Positions 35,055-42,524 of a DNA stretch of 53,513 nt are shown one piece after another. How positions within the stretch are numbered: position 1 is the first letter of the stretch; every line of letters begins with the position of its first letter. The stretch comes from Acidobacteriota bacterium. Lineage in GTDB: Bacteria > Acidobacteriota > UBA6911. Position numbers and translations under genes: made by a program. The stretch spans positions 1 to 53,513 of the forward strand of contig JAFGTD010000297.1 of NCBI GenBank assembly GCA_016934295.1. The letters run 5' to 3'. The notes below the pieces were generated by a model, which was not told where the DNA came from, made no database searches, and saw nothing but the letters and a program-made list of their open reading frames with translations.

Positions 35055-36818
35055 ATGAAAAAGGGTATATGGGTATTAATATTAGTGCTATGCGTGTCCA
35101 TAGGATCTCAGCTCTACGCCGCATCCTTGAGCGTAACAGGATCCGTAAAGCATCCGTTGAATCTCTCGCTTGAAGATCTGGCCTGGTTCAACCCGATCCG
35201 GGTGCAGCTGAATGAGGTAATGAAGGACGGATCCTACAGGGGAGCATGGTTCTATTACGGCGTGCCCCTGAAAGCTCTTCTCGAAACCGCGTTTATCGAT
35301 AAGGAAGAGACCGCCTTTTCAAAGAAAATAGACCTCGCCATCCTGGTTCGAAACAGCGAAGGACAGGAAGTGGCCCTTTCCTGGGGGGAGATATTTTATA
35401 AAAACTCCGCCGACGTAATCATCGCCTCCTCCGCAACACCTATAAGGCCTCACCACGGATGCAGTTCCTGTCACAAACCTGAAGTCTATAATCGCTACAT
35501 GAATCAGTTCGACAGGGAAATCGGTTTTCCCAAGCTCGTTGTGGCCTGTGACGGATACGCCGACCGGTCTATTGAAAACATCGTAAGCATTGAGGTGATC
35601 GATCCTGCACCCGCGATGCAGGCAGTAAAATCCGAGGAGTTCTTTTCTCCGTCCTTTGTCGTCACCGGGGACGTCAACACCGACCTGACCGTAAAAGATC
35701 TTTCCGGTTTTCCGCGAAAGGATATGCGGGTCATCCACATGGGCGAAGGAAGGGGGTATCACGGCATCGATGACTATTCGGGGGTGTTGTTCGAAAAAAT
35801 CCTAGAAAAAGCTCGACCGGAACCCGGACTATCCAAGGCATTCCTCATCTCCGCTTCAGACGGATACAGGGCTCTGTTTTCCTACGGCGAAATATTCCTT
35901 AACAGGGCCGAGGAAAATATTCTTATCGCCGATACGCAGAATGGCAAAAAAATCGAAGAGGGCGGGAAATTTGTCTTCGTCCCGTCGGACGACCTCATGT
36001 CGGATCGCGACGTCAAGGCGTTGGAAAAGATCGAAGTCATCGATTTGAAGAGAAAACCCGGGCTTACCTTCATCGGCGTCGGGAGCGGGGATACCGACCT
36101 GGTAACCATGGAGGCGGTGACGGCCATGGCCCGCGCGGATGCCTTTATTTGCCCCCCGGACATAAAAAAAAGGTTCGGCAAATATATGGGCGACAAACCC
36201 GTTCTTCTGGATATTTACGATTACATCGCACCCGTCATGAAAAAGCGGTATCCCGAATTGTCGCGCGAAGAACTCGTTAAAAAGGTTGAGAATAATTGGG
36301 TCGAGATAGCCGACTTGATAAAAACCGGGCTCAAAAAGGGAAAAAATGTAGCCATCCTGGATTATGGGGATCCCACTGTATGGAGCGCGTCGGAATACAT
36401 AATGGAGCATTTTGATAAAGACATGATGGATATTATTCCCGGGCTGAGTTCCTTTAATGTGGCGGGTGCCCTGCTTGAAAGACACACGGGGTGTAAGGGC
36501 TCCATAATCCTGACCACCTCGACTAATATCCTTGAAAACAAGCCGCTGTTCGAAGCGGCTGCCGGAAAGGGCGAGACGCTGAGTATTTTCATGGCGTCCA
36601 AGGACATGCCCGGACTCGTTGAGTTTTTCAAGGCATCCTATGAAGCGGACACCCCCGTACATATTGCGTACCGCGCCGGATATTCCGGAAGTGAAAAGGT
36701 GGTTAGAACAGACCTTGAAGGAATATTGGACACTTATGAAGCGGAAAAAGAAAAGAATCTTTTTCTTCTGTTCATTGGTCCCTGCCTGGAGGCATCCGCA
36801 AAGGCGCACAGGCATTGA
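35055..36818 (+). CDS. Exported fusion: two sulfite-oxidase-like domains (one haem motif) + tetrapyrrole methylase
   Basis: This 587-residue protein has a Sec signal peptide (MKKGIWVLILVLCVSIGSQ..., cleavage after AA near 23). Two domains (about 24-190 and 195-335) resemble the molybdopterin-binding fold of sulfite oxidase. Each has a GxLxxLLE-like helix region and a GYRALFSYGEIF or EVALSWGEIF strand. The first carries CSSCH (C136/C139/H140), a c-type haem site. Residues 338-587 are a tetrapyrrole methylase domain with GVGSGDTDL, DYGDPTVW and IIPGLSSFN, so the SAM-binding core is kept. A methylase after a signal peptide is odd, because SAM is not expected outside the cytoplasm. It may bind tetrapyrrole rather than methylate it. 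Confidence 0.82.
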   Translation: MKKGIWVLILVLCVSIGSQLYAASLSVTGSVKHPLNLSLEDLAWFNPIRVQLNEVMKDGSYRGAWFYYGVPLKALLETAFIDKEETAFSKKIDLAILVRNSEGQEVALSWGEIFYKNSADVIIASSATPIRPHHGCSSCHKPEVYNRYMNQFDREIGFPKLVVACDGYADRSIENIVSIEVIDPAPAMQAVKSEEFFSPSFVVTGDVNTDLTVKDLSGFPRKDMRVIHMGEGRGYHGIDDYSGVLFEKILEKARPEPGLSKAFLISASDGYRALFSYGEIFLNRAEENILIADTQNGKKIEEGGKFVFVPSDDLMSDRDVKALEKIEVIDLKRKPGLTFIGVGSGDTDLVTMEAVTAMARADAFICPPDIKKRFGKYMGDKPVLLDIYDYIAPVMKKRYPELSREELVKKVENNWVEIADLIKTGLKKGKNVAILDYGDPTVWSASEYIMEHFDKDMMDIIPGLSSFNVAGALLERHTGCKGSIILTTSTNILENKPLFEAAAGKGETLSIFMASKDMPGLVEFFKASYEADTPVHIAYRAGYSGSEKVVRTDLEGILDTYEAEKEKNLFLLFIGPCLEASAKAHRH

Positions 36819-37122
36819 TATCTCGCGGTTCGCCATCGTCGAGACCCTGACATACCGGACCCGGACCGGAAGTTCCCCGAAAGACTGCCGCGAATTAACC
36901 GCAATACCATATTTTATTCGATTGCCGGCTCCATCCCCGCCTCTTTTTGTGTAATACTATGTTAATGGATTTGGTACGGATAACTGCCAGACAGGAGGGC
37001 AACGCCGACAAGCACTAAATTTGGGGGCCCCTCCTTCATTTAAACTGGAGGTCGTCCAGTCAACCGGAGGCGTATCCGGTCAATTCCGCTTTAAAAACCC
37101 AATGGACTAGAGAGGTGTACGT
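36819..37122 (+). other. Intergenic region before the Mop gene
   Basis: The first ~130 bases show no feature I can name. The second half is a structured leader (36993-37083) described separately. Confidence 0.5.
36993..37083 (+). promoter_or_regulatory. Structured RNA leader of the Mop gene (tandem hairpins)
   Basis: AGGAGGGC (36993-37000) can pair with GCCCCTCCT (37027-37035) with one bulge. Two adjacent ~20-base repeats follow, CTGGA-loop-TCCAG-TCAA (37045-37063) and CCGGA-loop-TCCGG-TCAA (37064-37083). The stems differ only by changes that keep pairing, which points to RNA structure. It does not convincingly match the molybdenum-cofactor riboswitch as I remember it. It could be an unassigned metal- or cofactor-sensing leader. 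Confidence 0.45.
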
Positions 37123-37332
37123 ATGAAACTCAGTGCGAGAAACCTTTTGAAGGGAAAGATTTCCAAAATAACCATGGGCGCCGTCAACGCCGAGGTGGAG
37201 CTTGAATTGGCCGACAAACAGGTCATTGTGTCCATCATTACGATCAATTCCGTGAAGAGGCTTGGGCTGGAAGTAGGCAAAGAGGCCTATGCCATGATCA
37301 AGGCTTCCAGCGTTATGATCGCAACCGATTAA
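37123..37332 (+). CDS. Mop-domain molybdate/tungstate-binding protein (molbindin)
   Basis: This 69-residue protein matches a single Mop/TOBE domain: MKLSARNLLKGKISKITMGAVNAEVELEL, then ITINSVKRLGLEVGKEAYAMIKASSVMIATD. Such molbindins assemble into hexamers that store molybdate or tungstate in the cytoplasm. An AGAGAGG site precedes ATG. It is convergent with the ResB gene (2 bases between stops). With the TupA-like binding protein, it points to molybdate or tungstate as a theme of this region. Confidence 0.9.
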   Translation: MKLSARNLLKGKISKITMGAVNAEVELELADKQVIVSIITINSVKRLGLEVGKEAYAMIKASSVMIATD

Positions 37333-37334
37333 TT

Positions 37335-38138
37335 CTAGGCTTTGACGGATGAACGGAGCCGCTTCTCCTCAATGTAAAAGTAAAGCACCAGAAGAATAAG
37401 AATCGGGAAGCAGAACAGAATCAGCCGCAAGCCCGGATCCCTCTTTATAAGCAGCTGGAATACCGGAGTTGAAAAAGGCTTCGGGTCCGTTTTATTCGGC
37501 ACCCGACTCATGTGAATCTGAAATCCGTTCCAGAACAGCGGTCGGCCAAGGGCGACGTTTCTTTCTACGCTTCCTCCTTCGCTGCCTGTAAATTTCAAGC
37601 GAATGCCGCATTGTCGGATTTCTCCCGCAAACGGCTCCGGATAGAAAGAGCATTCCGGTTCGCCGATCCCCATTTGAATTCCGCCGGGCAGTTTGAATTG
37701 CGCGGCTTCTCCCTGCCGGCTCACAAATTCCATGGGGCTGCTTCTATAACCGATGCACACGGATGCGAAATGTCCCAGGAGCATGATTCCGAAGCAGGCG
37801 TGGATCAAAGACGGCGTGATTCTGTAGAGGAAGATCCGCATTCCGGTCATACGCCGCCTTTTCCAGTGAAACAGCAGCCTGTCGGCAACGCAACACCCCG
37901 TATTGATCCCGAGCAGAAACAGGACGGCCGTCAACGCCAAAAACCACCAGGTTTTGCCCAGGTTCTGCAAACCCCATTCCCGGAACCAGTCCTGCATCCG
38001 CATATGGTTGAGGGTGTTGAATCCCATACTGCTGGACGGAACATAGATGCTGCCGACCAGCAGCAGAGCAATGCCGGACACAAGTATCCAGGCGGTCAGC
38101 TTGACAGAGCAGAGAAGTTTCCAGATTCCTTTTATCAT
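37335..38138 (-). CDS. resB: ResB/Ccs1-like cytochrome c maturation protein (short form)
   Basis: This 267-residue protein starts MIKGIWKLLCSVKLTAWILV, the typical ResB first helix. Further helices follow (WWFLALTAVLFLLGINTGCCVAD, ITPSLIHACFGIMLLGH). A periplasmic domain with FNGFQIHMSR-like residues and a last helix near the C terminus complete it. At this length it is the compact form rather than the ~450-residue full ResB. It delivers haem to apocytochromes together with CcsA. The start at 38138 is chosen because its ATG overlaps the CcsA stop (ATGA); longer versions lack support. Confidence 0.8.
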   Translation of the reverse strand: MIKGIWKLLCSVKLTAWILVSGIALLLVGSIYVPSSSMGFNTLNHMRMQDWFREWGLQNLGKTWWFLALTAVLFLLGINTGCCVADRLLFHWKRRRMTGMRIFLYRITPSLIHACFGIMLLGHFASVCIGYRSSPMEFVSRQGEAAQFKLPGGIQMGIGEPECSFYPEPFAGEIRQCGIRLKFTGSEGGSVERNVALGRPLFWNGFQIHMSRVPNKTDPKPFSTPVFQLLIKRDPGLRLILFCFPILILLVLYFYIEEKRLRSSVKA

Positions 38139-38917
38139 TGGGGTTGTTCCCGGAAATGGCTGAGAAAGTACGGAATGTAGCGGAAATAGAAAACCGGCAG
38201 GAAAGAAAGGGCGATCAATAGAGCCCGCCTCCGGGCGGTCCATCCCGACAGCAGCTTTAAGTGCAGATACAGGGCAAGAAAAAGCCAGAAGGCCGCCGAG
38301 ATATAGTGCCTGTCGGAGGAAAGATGAAACGGAACCGCCCACCCTATATAGCTCCAGACGGCGCCCACAACCTGGGACAAACTGAAGAGAACGAAAGCCA
38401 GAATAATGTAGTTATGAAAAACAGCCGCGTCTTCATTTCCCCGGGCATACAAAAGGGCATACCAGCAAGCCAGGAAAAATACGACATAAGCCATACTTTC
38501 AATGAAGAAAAAAGCCGTAACCCACCCTGCCGGATGTGTGGGTCCCGGAGGATAAACCAGGCTGTTCTCCGATATCAGCATCCTGACCTGAAAGCTGACT
38601 GCAACGGCAAAGGCCAGGATGAGGAACACGGCCGAGTTCACGGTCCGTTTCCTGCCTGTAAAGGTCCCGTGCAGCAATACAACCGCCGAGAATCCCCAGG
38701 GCATGAATACTTCAAGCGATACCATGGTATTGGGCATGAACATGCCGGATGCGTTTCCCAGCGACCAGAGAAACCAGGAGTGCAGGACAAAGCCTGTCAG
38801 TAGAAACAGGGAATCGATGATGTGCCTTTTGGATCGGAACCAGAAGACGGCGGAAATAAGAAAGCAGCCTGCGGCTCCATACTGAAGCCAGAACGGGAGA
38901 GAAATCGATAGATTCAT
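38135..38917 (-). CDS. ccsA: CcsA/CcmC-like haem-handling membrane protein
   Basis: This 260-residue multi-helix protein has the general CcsA layout, including WVTAFFFIESMAYVVFFLACWYALL and a loop WSYIGWAVPFHLSSDRHYISAAFW in the place of the tryptophan-rich WWD region. That loop is diverged from the canonical WGxxWxWDxKE pattern. It pairs with ResB by a 4-base overlap. The nearby exported proteins with CxxCH motifs are probable clients. The start at 38917 (MNLSISLPFW) is preferred over an upstream ATG. Confidence 0.78.
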   Translation of the reverse strand: MNLSISLPFWLQYGAAGCFLISAVFWFRSKRHIIDSLFLLTGFVLHSWFLWSLGNASGMFMPNTMVSLEVFMPWGFSAVVLLHGTFTGRKRTVNSAVFLILAFAVAVSFQVRMLISENSLVYPPGPTHPAGWVTAFFFIESMAYVVFFLACWYALLYARGNEDAAVFHNYIILAFVLFSLSQVVGAVWSYIGWAVPFHLSSDRHYISAAFWLFLALYLHLKLLSGWTARRRALLIALSFLPVFYFRYIPYFLSHFREQPQ

Positions 38918-38981
38918 TAGCTTACCTTGTTGCCGGGCAACCATTTTTCAGCGGCAGCGCCGGTAAAAAGCATCCTCCGCC

Positions 38982-39656
38982 CTAATGCGCCGGAACCGGC
39001 TGGAGACTGCCCCAAGGTATCATCCGATAAGGCTTCGGATTGCCGAACAGGCTTTCAGACGACTTCGCAGGGAATGTGACAATGATATTTTTCATATACC
39101 CGTGCAGCGTCTCCCATTCCTCCGGGGTGAGTTTCCTCGTGGACTGAATTTTTTTGTATTCGAAAAAATCCTCCGGGAAAAGTCCCGGTTTCAGACGGAT
39201 ATCCACCGCCGTGTTTGTCGACTTCCGGTAAAGGATGTATTGGAAATTCTCGCGGCCGGCCTGCATCCCTTTCGGGGCGACGGTTTTTTTCTCTCGGGCT
39301 TCTCCGATCATTACCAGATCCAGCAGGTCCAGGCTTCCTGACGTGGGAGTTTTTGAAAAAATCACCAGGTCTTCCGTTTCGGGTATTTCATCGCCATACA
39401 ACAGCTGAAGGCCGTAATGAAGCGCACGGAAGGTAGTGGTGACGCCGGGGCAGGAATGCCCGTGAAACCGGAAAGCGTCCGCCGGTGTAATGCTGCGTTC
39501 CTTCCCGTCGACCAGCATTCTGATTGGGGCAATGTCCGGAGTTCTTTCATGAACCCCTTTGGCGGCATGGCAGGTATTGCATTCGCTGCCGAAAAGATTT
39601 GGGCCCTGCATACATGCGAAAAGAACGATACCTATAATCCATTTTTCCCCGGTCAT
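38982..39656 (-). CDS. Exported FmdE-domain protein with a c-type haem motif
   Basis: This 224-residue protein has a Sec signal (MTGEKWIIGIVLFACMQGPNLFGS) followed at once by CNTCH (C26, C29, H30), a haem c attachment site. An FmdE-type domain follows with FRFHGHSCPGVTTTFRALHYGL (H65, H67, C69). FmdE proteins are named after a subunit linked to formylmethanofuran dehydrogenase and are often seen with molybdenum or tungsten enzymes and metal-binding sites. An exported haem version is unusual. The start at 39656 is set by AAAGGAAA upstream. It is transcribed between a tetrapyrrole methylase gene and ccsA. Confidence 0.8.
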   Translation of the reverse strand: MTGEKWIIGIVLFACMQGPNLFGSECNTCHAAKGVHERTPDIAPIRMLVDGKERSITPADAFRFHGHSCPGVTTTFRALHYGLQLLYGDEIPETEDLVIFSKTPTSGSLDLLDLVMIGEAREKKTVAPKGMQAGRENFQYILYRKSTNTAVDIRLKPGLFPEDFFEYKKIQSTRKLTPEEWETLHGYMKNIIVTFPAKSSESLFGNPKPYRMIPWGSLQPVPAH

Positions 39657-39738
39657 GGCATTTCCTTTGATGTTTTTCTCATCATTCAAAACAGTATTAT
39701 TAATCATCAGATCCCGGCGGATACCGGGCAATAATTCC

Positions 39739-40602
39739 CTACCTCGAAACGCCGGGAGTAATACCCGTTATGAAATCTCCCAAAAGGATGATGTTTTCGA
39801 ACGGAAGCGCATCCGGCTGCACTTTGGATTCTATAGTCTCCAGTGTCCCTTCGATGACCGCCTGTTTGTCCTTGAATCCCGCGTACAGCACAATGGAAAT
39901 GGGCGTTGCCGGCGGATACTGAGATTTCAGCTTTCGAATGATATCTTCGAATTTCGATCGATGGGTGAATATAGCCATGCTGCACTGCAGAGCAGCCAGC
40001 ACTTCCAAACGATCCCGGCTTTGCGGACGGTCCGATGTCAGAATGACGGAGTGCGTGTCAGGCGCCCAGGTAGGATCCCGCCCTATGGCAGCCAGCCCCG
40101 CATTAAAGGAACTGATCCCGGGAACCACTTCTATTCCAATGTCTTCGAACTCCTTGAGCATCCATACCCAGGGCCCGGAAATCAGGGGATCGCCGTTATC
40201 GATAAAGACGACCTGTTTCCCGCTTTTTACATCCCGCCGAACCGAATTCAAAAATGTTTGACGTTCTTTTTTGGGTCCGGAATCACCGGGACCGGATCTC
40301 CGCACATTGTAGCGCAAAAAAACTTCCTGGGGCAGTTCCCGAACCTCCTTGTCTTTGAGGTAATCCGCGAACCGCTCCAGGATATCCCCGCCGAAGGCAT
40401 AAATGAGGTCCGCGCTCTGGATGAGCTTCAAAGCCCTGACCGTAGCAAGATCCGGATCTCCCGGTCCAAGCCCCACAAGATAGAGTCCCGCGGCTTGGCC
40501 CTGCGCCAGTCTCGATAAAAAAAGGATTCCAAACAGGAAAATCGCAGTGAATTCGGGACGGGGAAAAAACTTATCCCCGGAATGATTCGAGCATTTTTTC
40601 AT
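39739..40602 (-). CDS. Exported tetrapyrrole methylase-like protein
   Basis: This 287-residue protein has an N-terminal signal-like segment (basic start, then FTAIFLFGILFLSRLAQGQA, cleavage near residue 37), immediately followed by a complete methylase fold. The fold has YLVGLGPGDPDL (44-52), DNGDPLISG, and VVPGISSFNAGL. Motifs for SAM and tetrapyrrole binding are retained, as in CobI/CbiL-type enzymes. An AAAGGAG site precedes ATG. It resembles the methylase half of the plus-strand fusion, so the region has two exported copies. It could act as a haem, corrinoid or siroheme carrier, or it may be a lipid-side enzyme; neither is shown. Confidence 0.8.
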   Translation of the reverse strand: MKKCSNHSGDKFFPRPEFTAIFLFGILFLSRLAQGQAAGLYLVGLGPGDPDLATVRALKLIQSADLIYAFGGDILERFADYLKDKEVRELPQEVFLRYNVRRSGPGDSGPKKERQTFLNSVRRDVKSGKQVVFIDNGDPLISGPWVWMLKEFEDIGIEVVPGISSFNAGLAAIGRDPTWAPDTHSVILTSDRPQSRDRLEVLAALQCSMAIFTHRSKFEDIIRKLKSQYPPATPISIVLYAGFKDKQAVIEGTLETIESKVQPDALPFENIILLGDFITGITPGVSR

Positions 40603-40628
40603 ACCGGACTTGCTCCTTTACAAAAAAA

Positions 40629-41495
40629 TTATTGTGGATTTGTAATAACGTCCGGGTGATACAGGGATTCACCGTATTCACGGCGTCCAAACCGGGCGAT
40701 GATTCTTTGCCCCTCGGGACCTGCCACAAAATCATAGAAAAGTTTTGCGAGATCATAATTGTAATTCAGATGGGGATGCTTATCGGGGTTGACCAGGCAC
40801 ATTTCATAGCGATTCGGGGGACCGGTCACAAACAGTTCAAGATTCTTTACCTTGGACTTGTGTATAGCCCATGTTGAAGAGTCCAGCATATGGTAGCGTC
40901 CGGTCTTATCGGCATTGAGAAGAGAATCCAGCATGAACGTACCGCTTTCCTTATACCAACTCTGCCCCCGGGGATTTAGATCCAGCTCCTTCCAGATTTT
41001 GAGTTCCAGCATGTGCATTCCACCGCGGTCTCCCCTTGAAAGATAAGAGGATCCTGCCAGGAAAATTTTTCGATGGACTTCGCTGAGATCGTTCAGGCCG
41101 GCAATACCGGCCGGATCTTTGCCGGGGCCGACTACCACAGTGTAATTGTGCATCAGCTCCACCCTTTTGGCCGCGTACCCTTCCTGTACGAATTTTTCAG
41201 TAGCCTCTTTTTCATGCCCCATGGTGATGTGGGCCAATCCGTGTCTTCCGAGGTCGAGTCCCGGCCCCGTGGGCGTTTTTACGCAGCGTACGACGCCTCC
41301 ATATTCGGCTCGAAAAGCTTTCGCCAGTTCATCTACCAATCCCAGTTCGTAAGGGCTCCCGGTAGCCACGACAATCTGCCTGTATTCCTGAGAGAATGCG
41401 ATTGTGTTAAAAAGCAGGAATCCAATCAGAACGGCAGAAAGAATGAACATCCGTGTGGTGTAACGTTTCTTCCAGATCAAGACCGTGGATTGCAT
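40629..41495 (-). CDS. TupA-like tungstate/molybdate-type binding protein
   Basis: This 288-residue periplasmic binding protein has an N-terminal membrane or signal helix (MFILSAVLIGFLLFNTIAFSQ). TupA-like segments are present: VVATGSPYELGLVDELAKAF, LDLGRHGLAHITMGHEKEATEKFVQEGY, and HNYTVVVGPGKDPAGI. In TupA the ligand loop near the start is usually TTTS-x2-DSG; here it is VATGSPYELG, so the ligand may differ. GGAAGGGAG precedes ATG. No ABC permease or ATPase gene is nearby. It heads a five-gene operon with methylase, FmdE, CcsA and ResB genes. Confidence 0.8.
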   Translation of the reverse strand: MQSTVLIWKKRYTTRMFILSAVLIGFLLFNTIAFSQEYRQIVVATGSPYELGLVDELAKAFRAEYGGVVRCVKTPTGPGLDLGRHGLAHITMGHEKEATEKFVQEGYAAKRVELMHNYTVVVGPGKDPAGIAGLNDLSEVHRKIFLAGSSYLSRGDRGGMHMLELKIWKELDLNPRGQSWYKESGTFMLDSLLNADKTGRYHMLDSSTWAIHKSKVKNLELFVTGPPNRYEMCLVNPDKHPHLNYNYDLAKLFYDFVAGPEGQRIIARFGRREYGESLYHPDVITNPQ

Positions 41496-41830
41496 TTCGG
41501 GCTCCCTTCCACGTGGCCGGCTGCATCAAACCGGATTCGTACGACATTCAATCAGATACCACCGCAGGAGATCTTAACATTCAATTCCAGTGAAATGCAG
41601 CATATAATCACCATATTCATACAAATAATCGTAGATTATAACAAGATATTACGAAGCTGTTGGGAGAAAACCTTCGGGGAATGTCTTTCCAGGAAATTTT
41701 TTGGCGGAAGGGCCGGGGTCGTCAGAGTTTACCTCTGCCGGCCCTCCGCGGTCCAATGGCTAGAGGAATGCAGTATATCATGTAGTAATTTTAGATTTCT
41801 AGTAATATTTTGTTAATAATTGTAATTTTA
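41496..41830. other. Intergenic region upstream of the TupA-like operon
   Basis: This AT-rich stretch holds a minus-strand TATAAT (41640-41635) without a good -35. It also contains a long hairpin (41704-41749): GCGGAAGGGCCGG / CCGGCCCTCCGC with an inner CAGAG/CTCTG stem. The hairpin lacks an adjacent T-tract. It may be a leader structure of the minus-strand operon or the 3' end region of the exonuclease gene. Confidence 0.4.
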
Positions 41831-42403
41831 TTAAATAAAAACACGCCGACGCTTGAGTTCCAGGAAACAGTCCGCACAGGCGGCAACATCGGCGCCCGCA
41901 TCGTGGGCTTCCTCAAATTCGGTCCCGAACAAAAAACGGTGCAACTCTGACAGTGAAGGCCATTTATAGCCGTACTGCCCCGGAATACGGCAGAGTTCCG
42001 TAGTTCCGACCATCGTGCAGATCCGTTTTTTATCTAAAAATGGCGGGGTAAGTTTCAATCGAAGGTATTCTGCGGAAATAACACTCTCATCGAAACGGAG
42101 GTTGTGCGCCACAACAACTTCAGATTCCCCGACGGCATCCGCAAATTCCTGTAGTGCCGTACCCAGCGGTTTCCCTTCGGCTTTTGCCCGTTCTGTGGAA
42201 ATGTGATGAACACGTTGGGCTTCCAGCGGGATCGTAAACCCGTCCGGTTGAATCAATAAGGCCCGGGAATCAACAGGATGGGACTCTTTATCGTACCGCG
42301 CCCATGCAACCTGAACTATTCGCGGCCAGTTATCGAGTTCGGATATCGGAGCTTTCCAGTTTTTAGGCAGCCCTGTTGTTTCGCAATCGATTACAATATA
42401 CAT
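41831..42403 (-). CDS. DnaQ-like 3'-5' exonuclease domain protein
   Basis: This 190-residue protein has the DEDDh set: DCETTGLP at the start (ExoI), AHNLRFDESVI (ExoII) and HDAGADVAAC (ExoIII with the catalytic His). It is a free-standing proofreading-type exonuclease, as found in many bacteria as PolIII-epsilon-like proteins. The start at 42403 (MYIVIDCETTG) is chosen because GGGAG lies just upstream; the frame extends 16 codons further without such a site. Its role may be nucleic-acid repair or turnover. Confidence 0.85.
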   Translation of the reverse strand: MYIVIDCETTGLPKNWKAPISELDNWPRIVQVAWARYDKESHPVDSRALLIQPDGFTIPLEAQRVHHISTERAKAEGKPLGTALQEFADAVGESEVVVAHNLRFDESVISAEYLRLKLTPPFLDKKRICTMVGTTELCRIPGQYGYKWPSLSELHRFLFGTEFEEAHDAGADVAACADCFLELKRRRVFI

Positions 42404-42524
42404 AACACTCCCTGCCGGTGCGCGGGTCAAACCCCGTGTGTTTTCTTTCATAGATTATCAGAAAATCATAAACAAATTGAAAGTAATGGTAGACGAAATC
42501 CATTCCTTTGCGTTTTAGCAGTAT

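Noticed and set aside
36819-37122. Molybdenum-cofactor or cobalamin riboswitch upstream of the Mop gene
   Set aside because: Structured hairpins are present, but the conserved sequence blocks I remember for either class are not. It is left as an unassigned leader.
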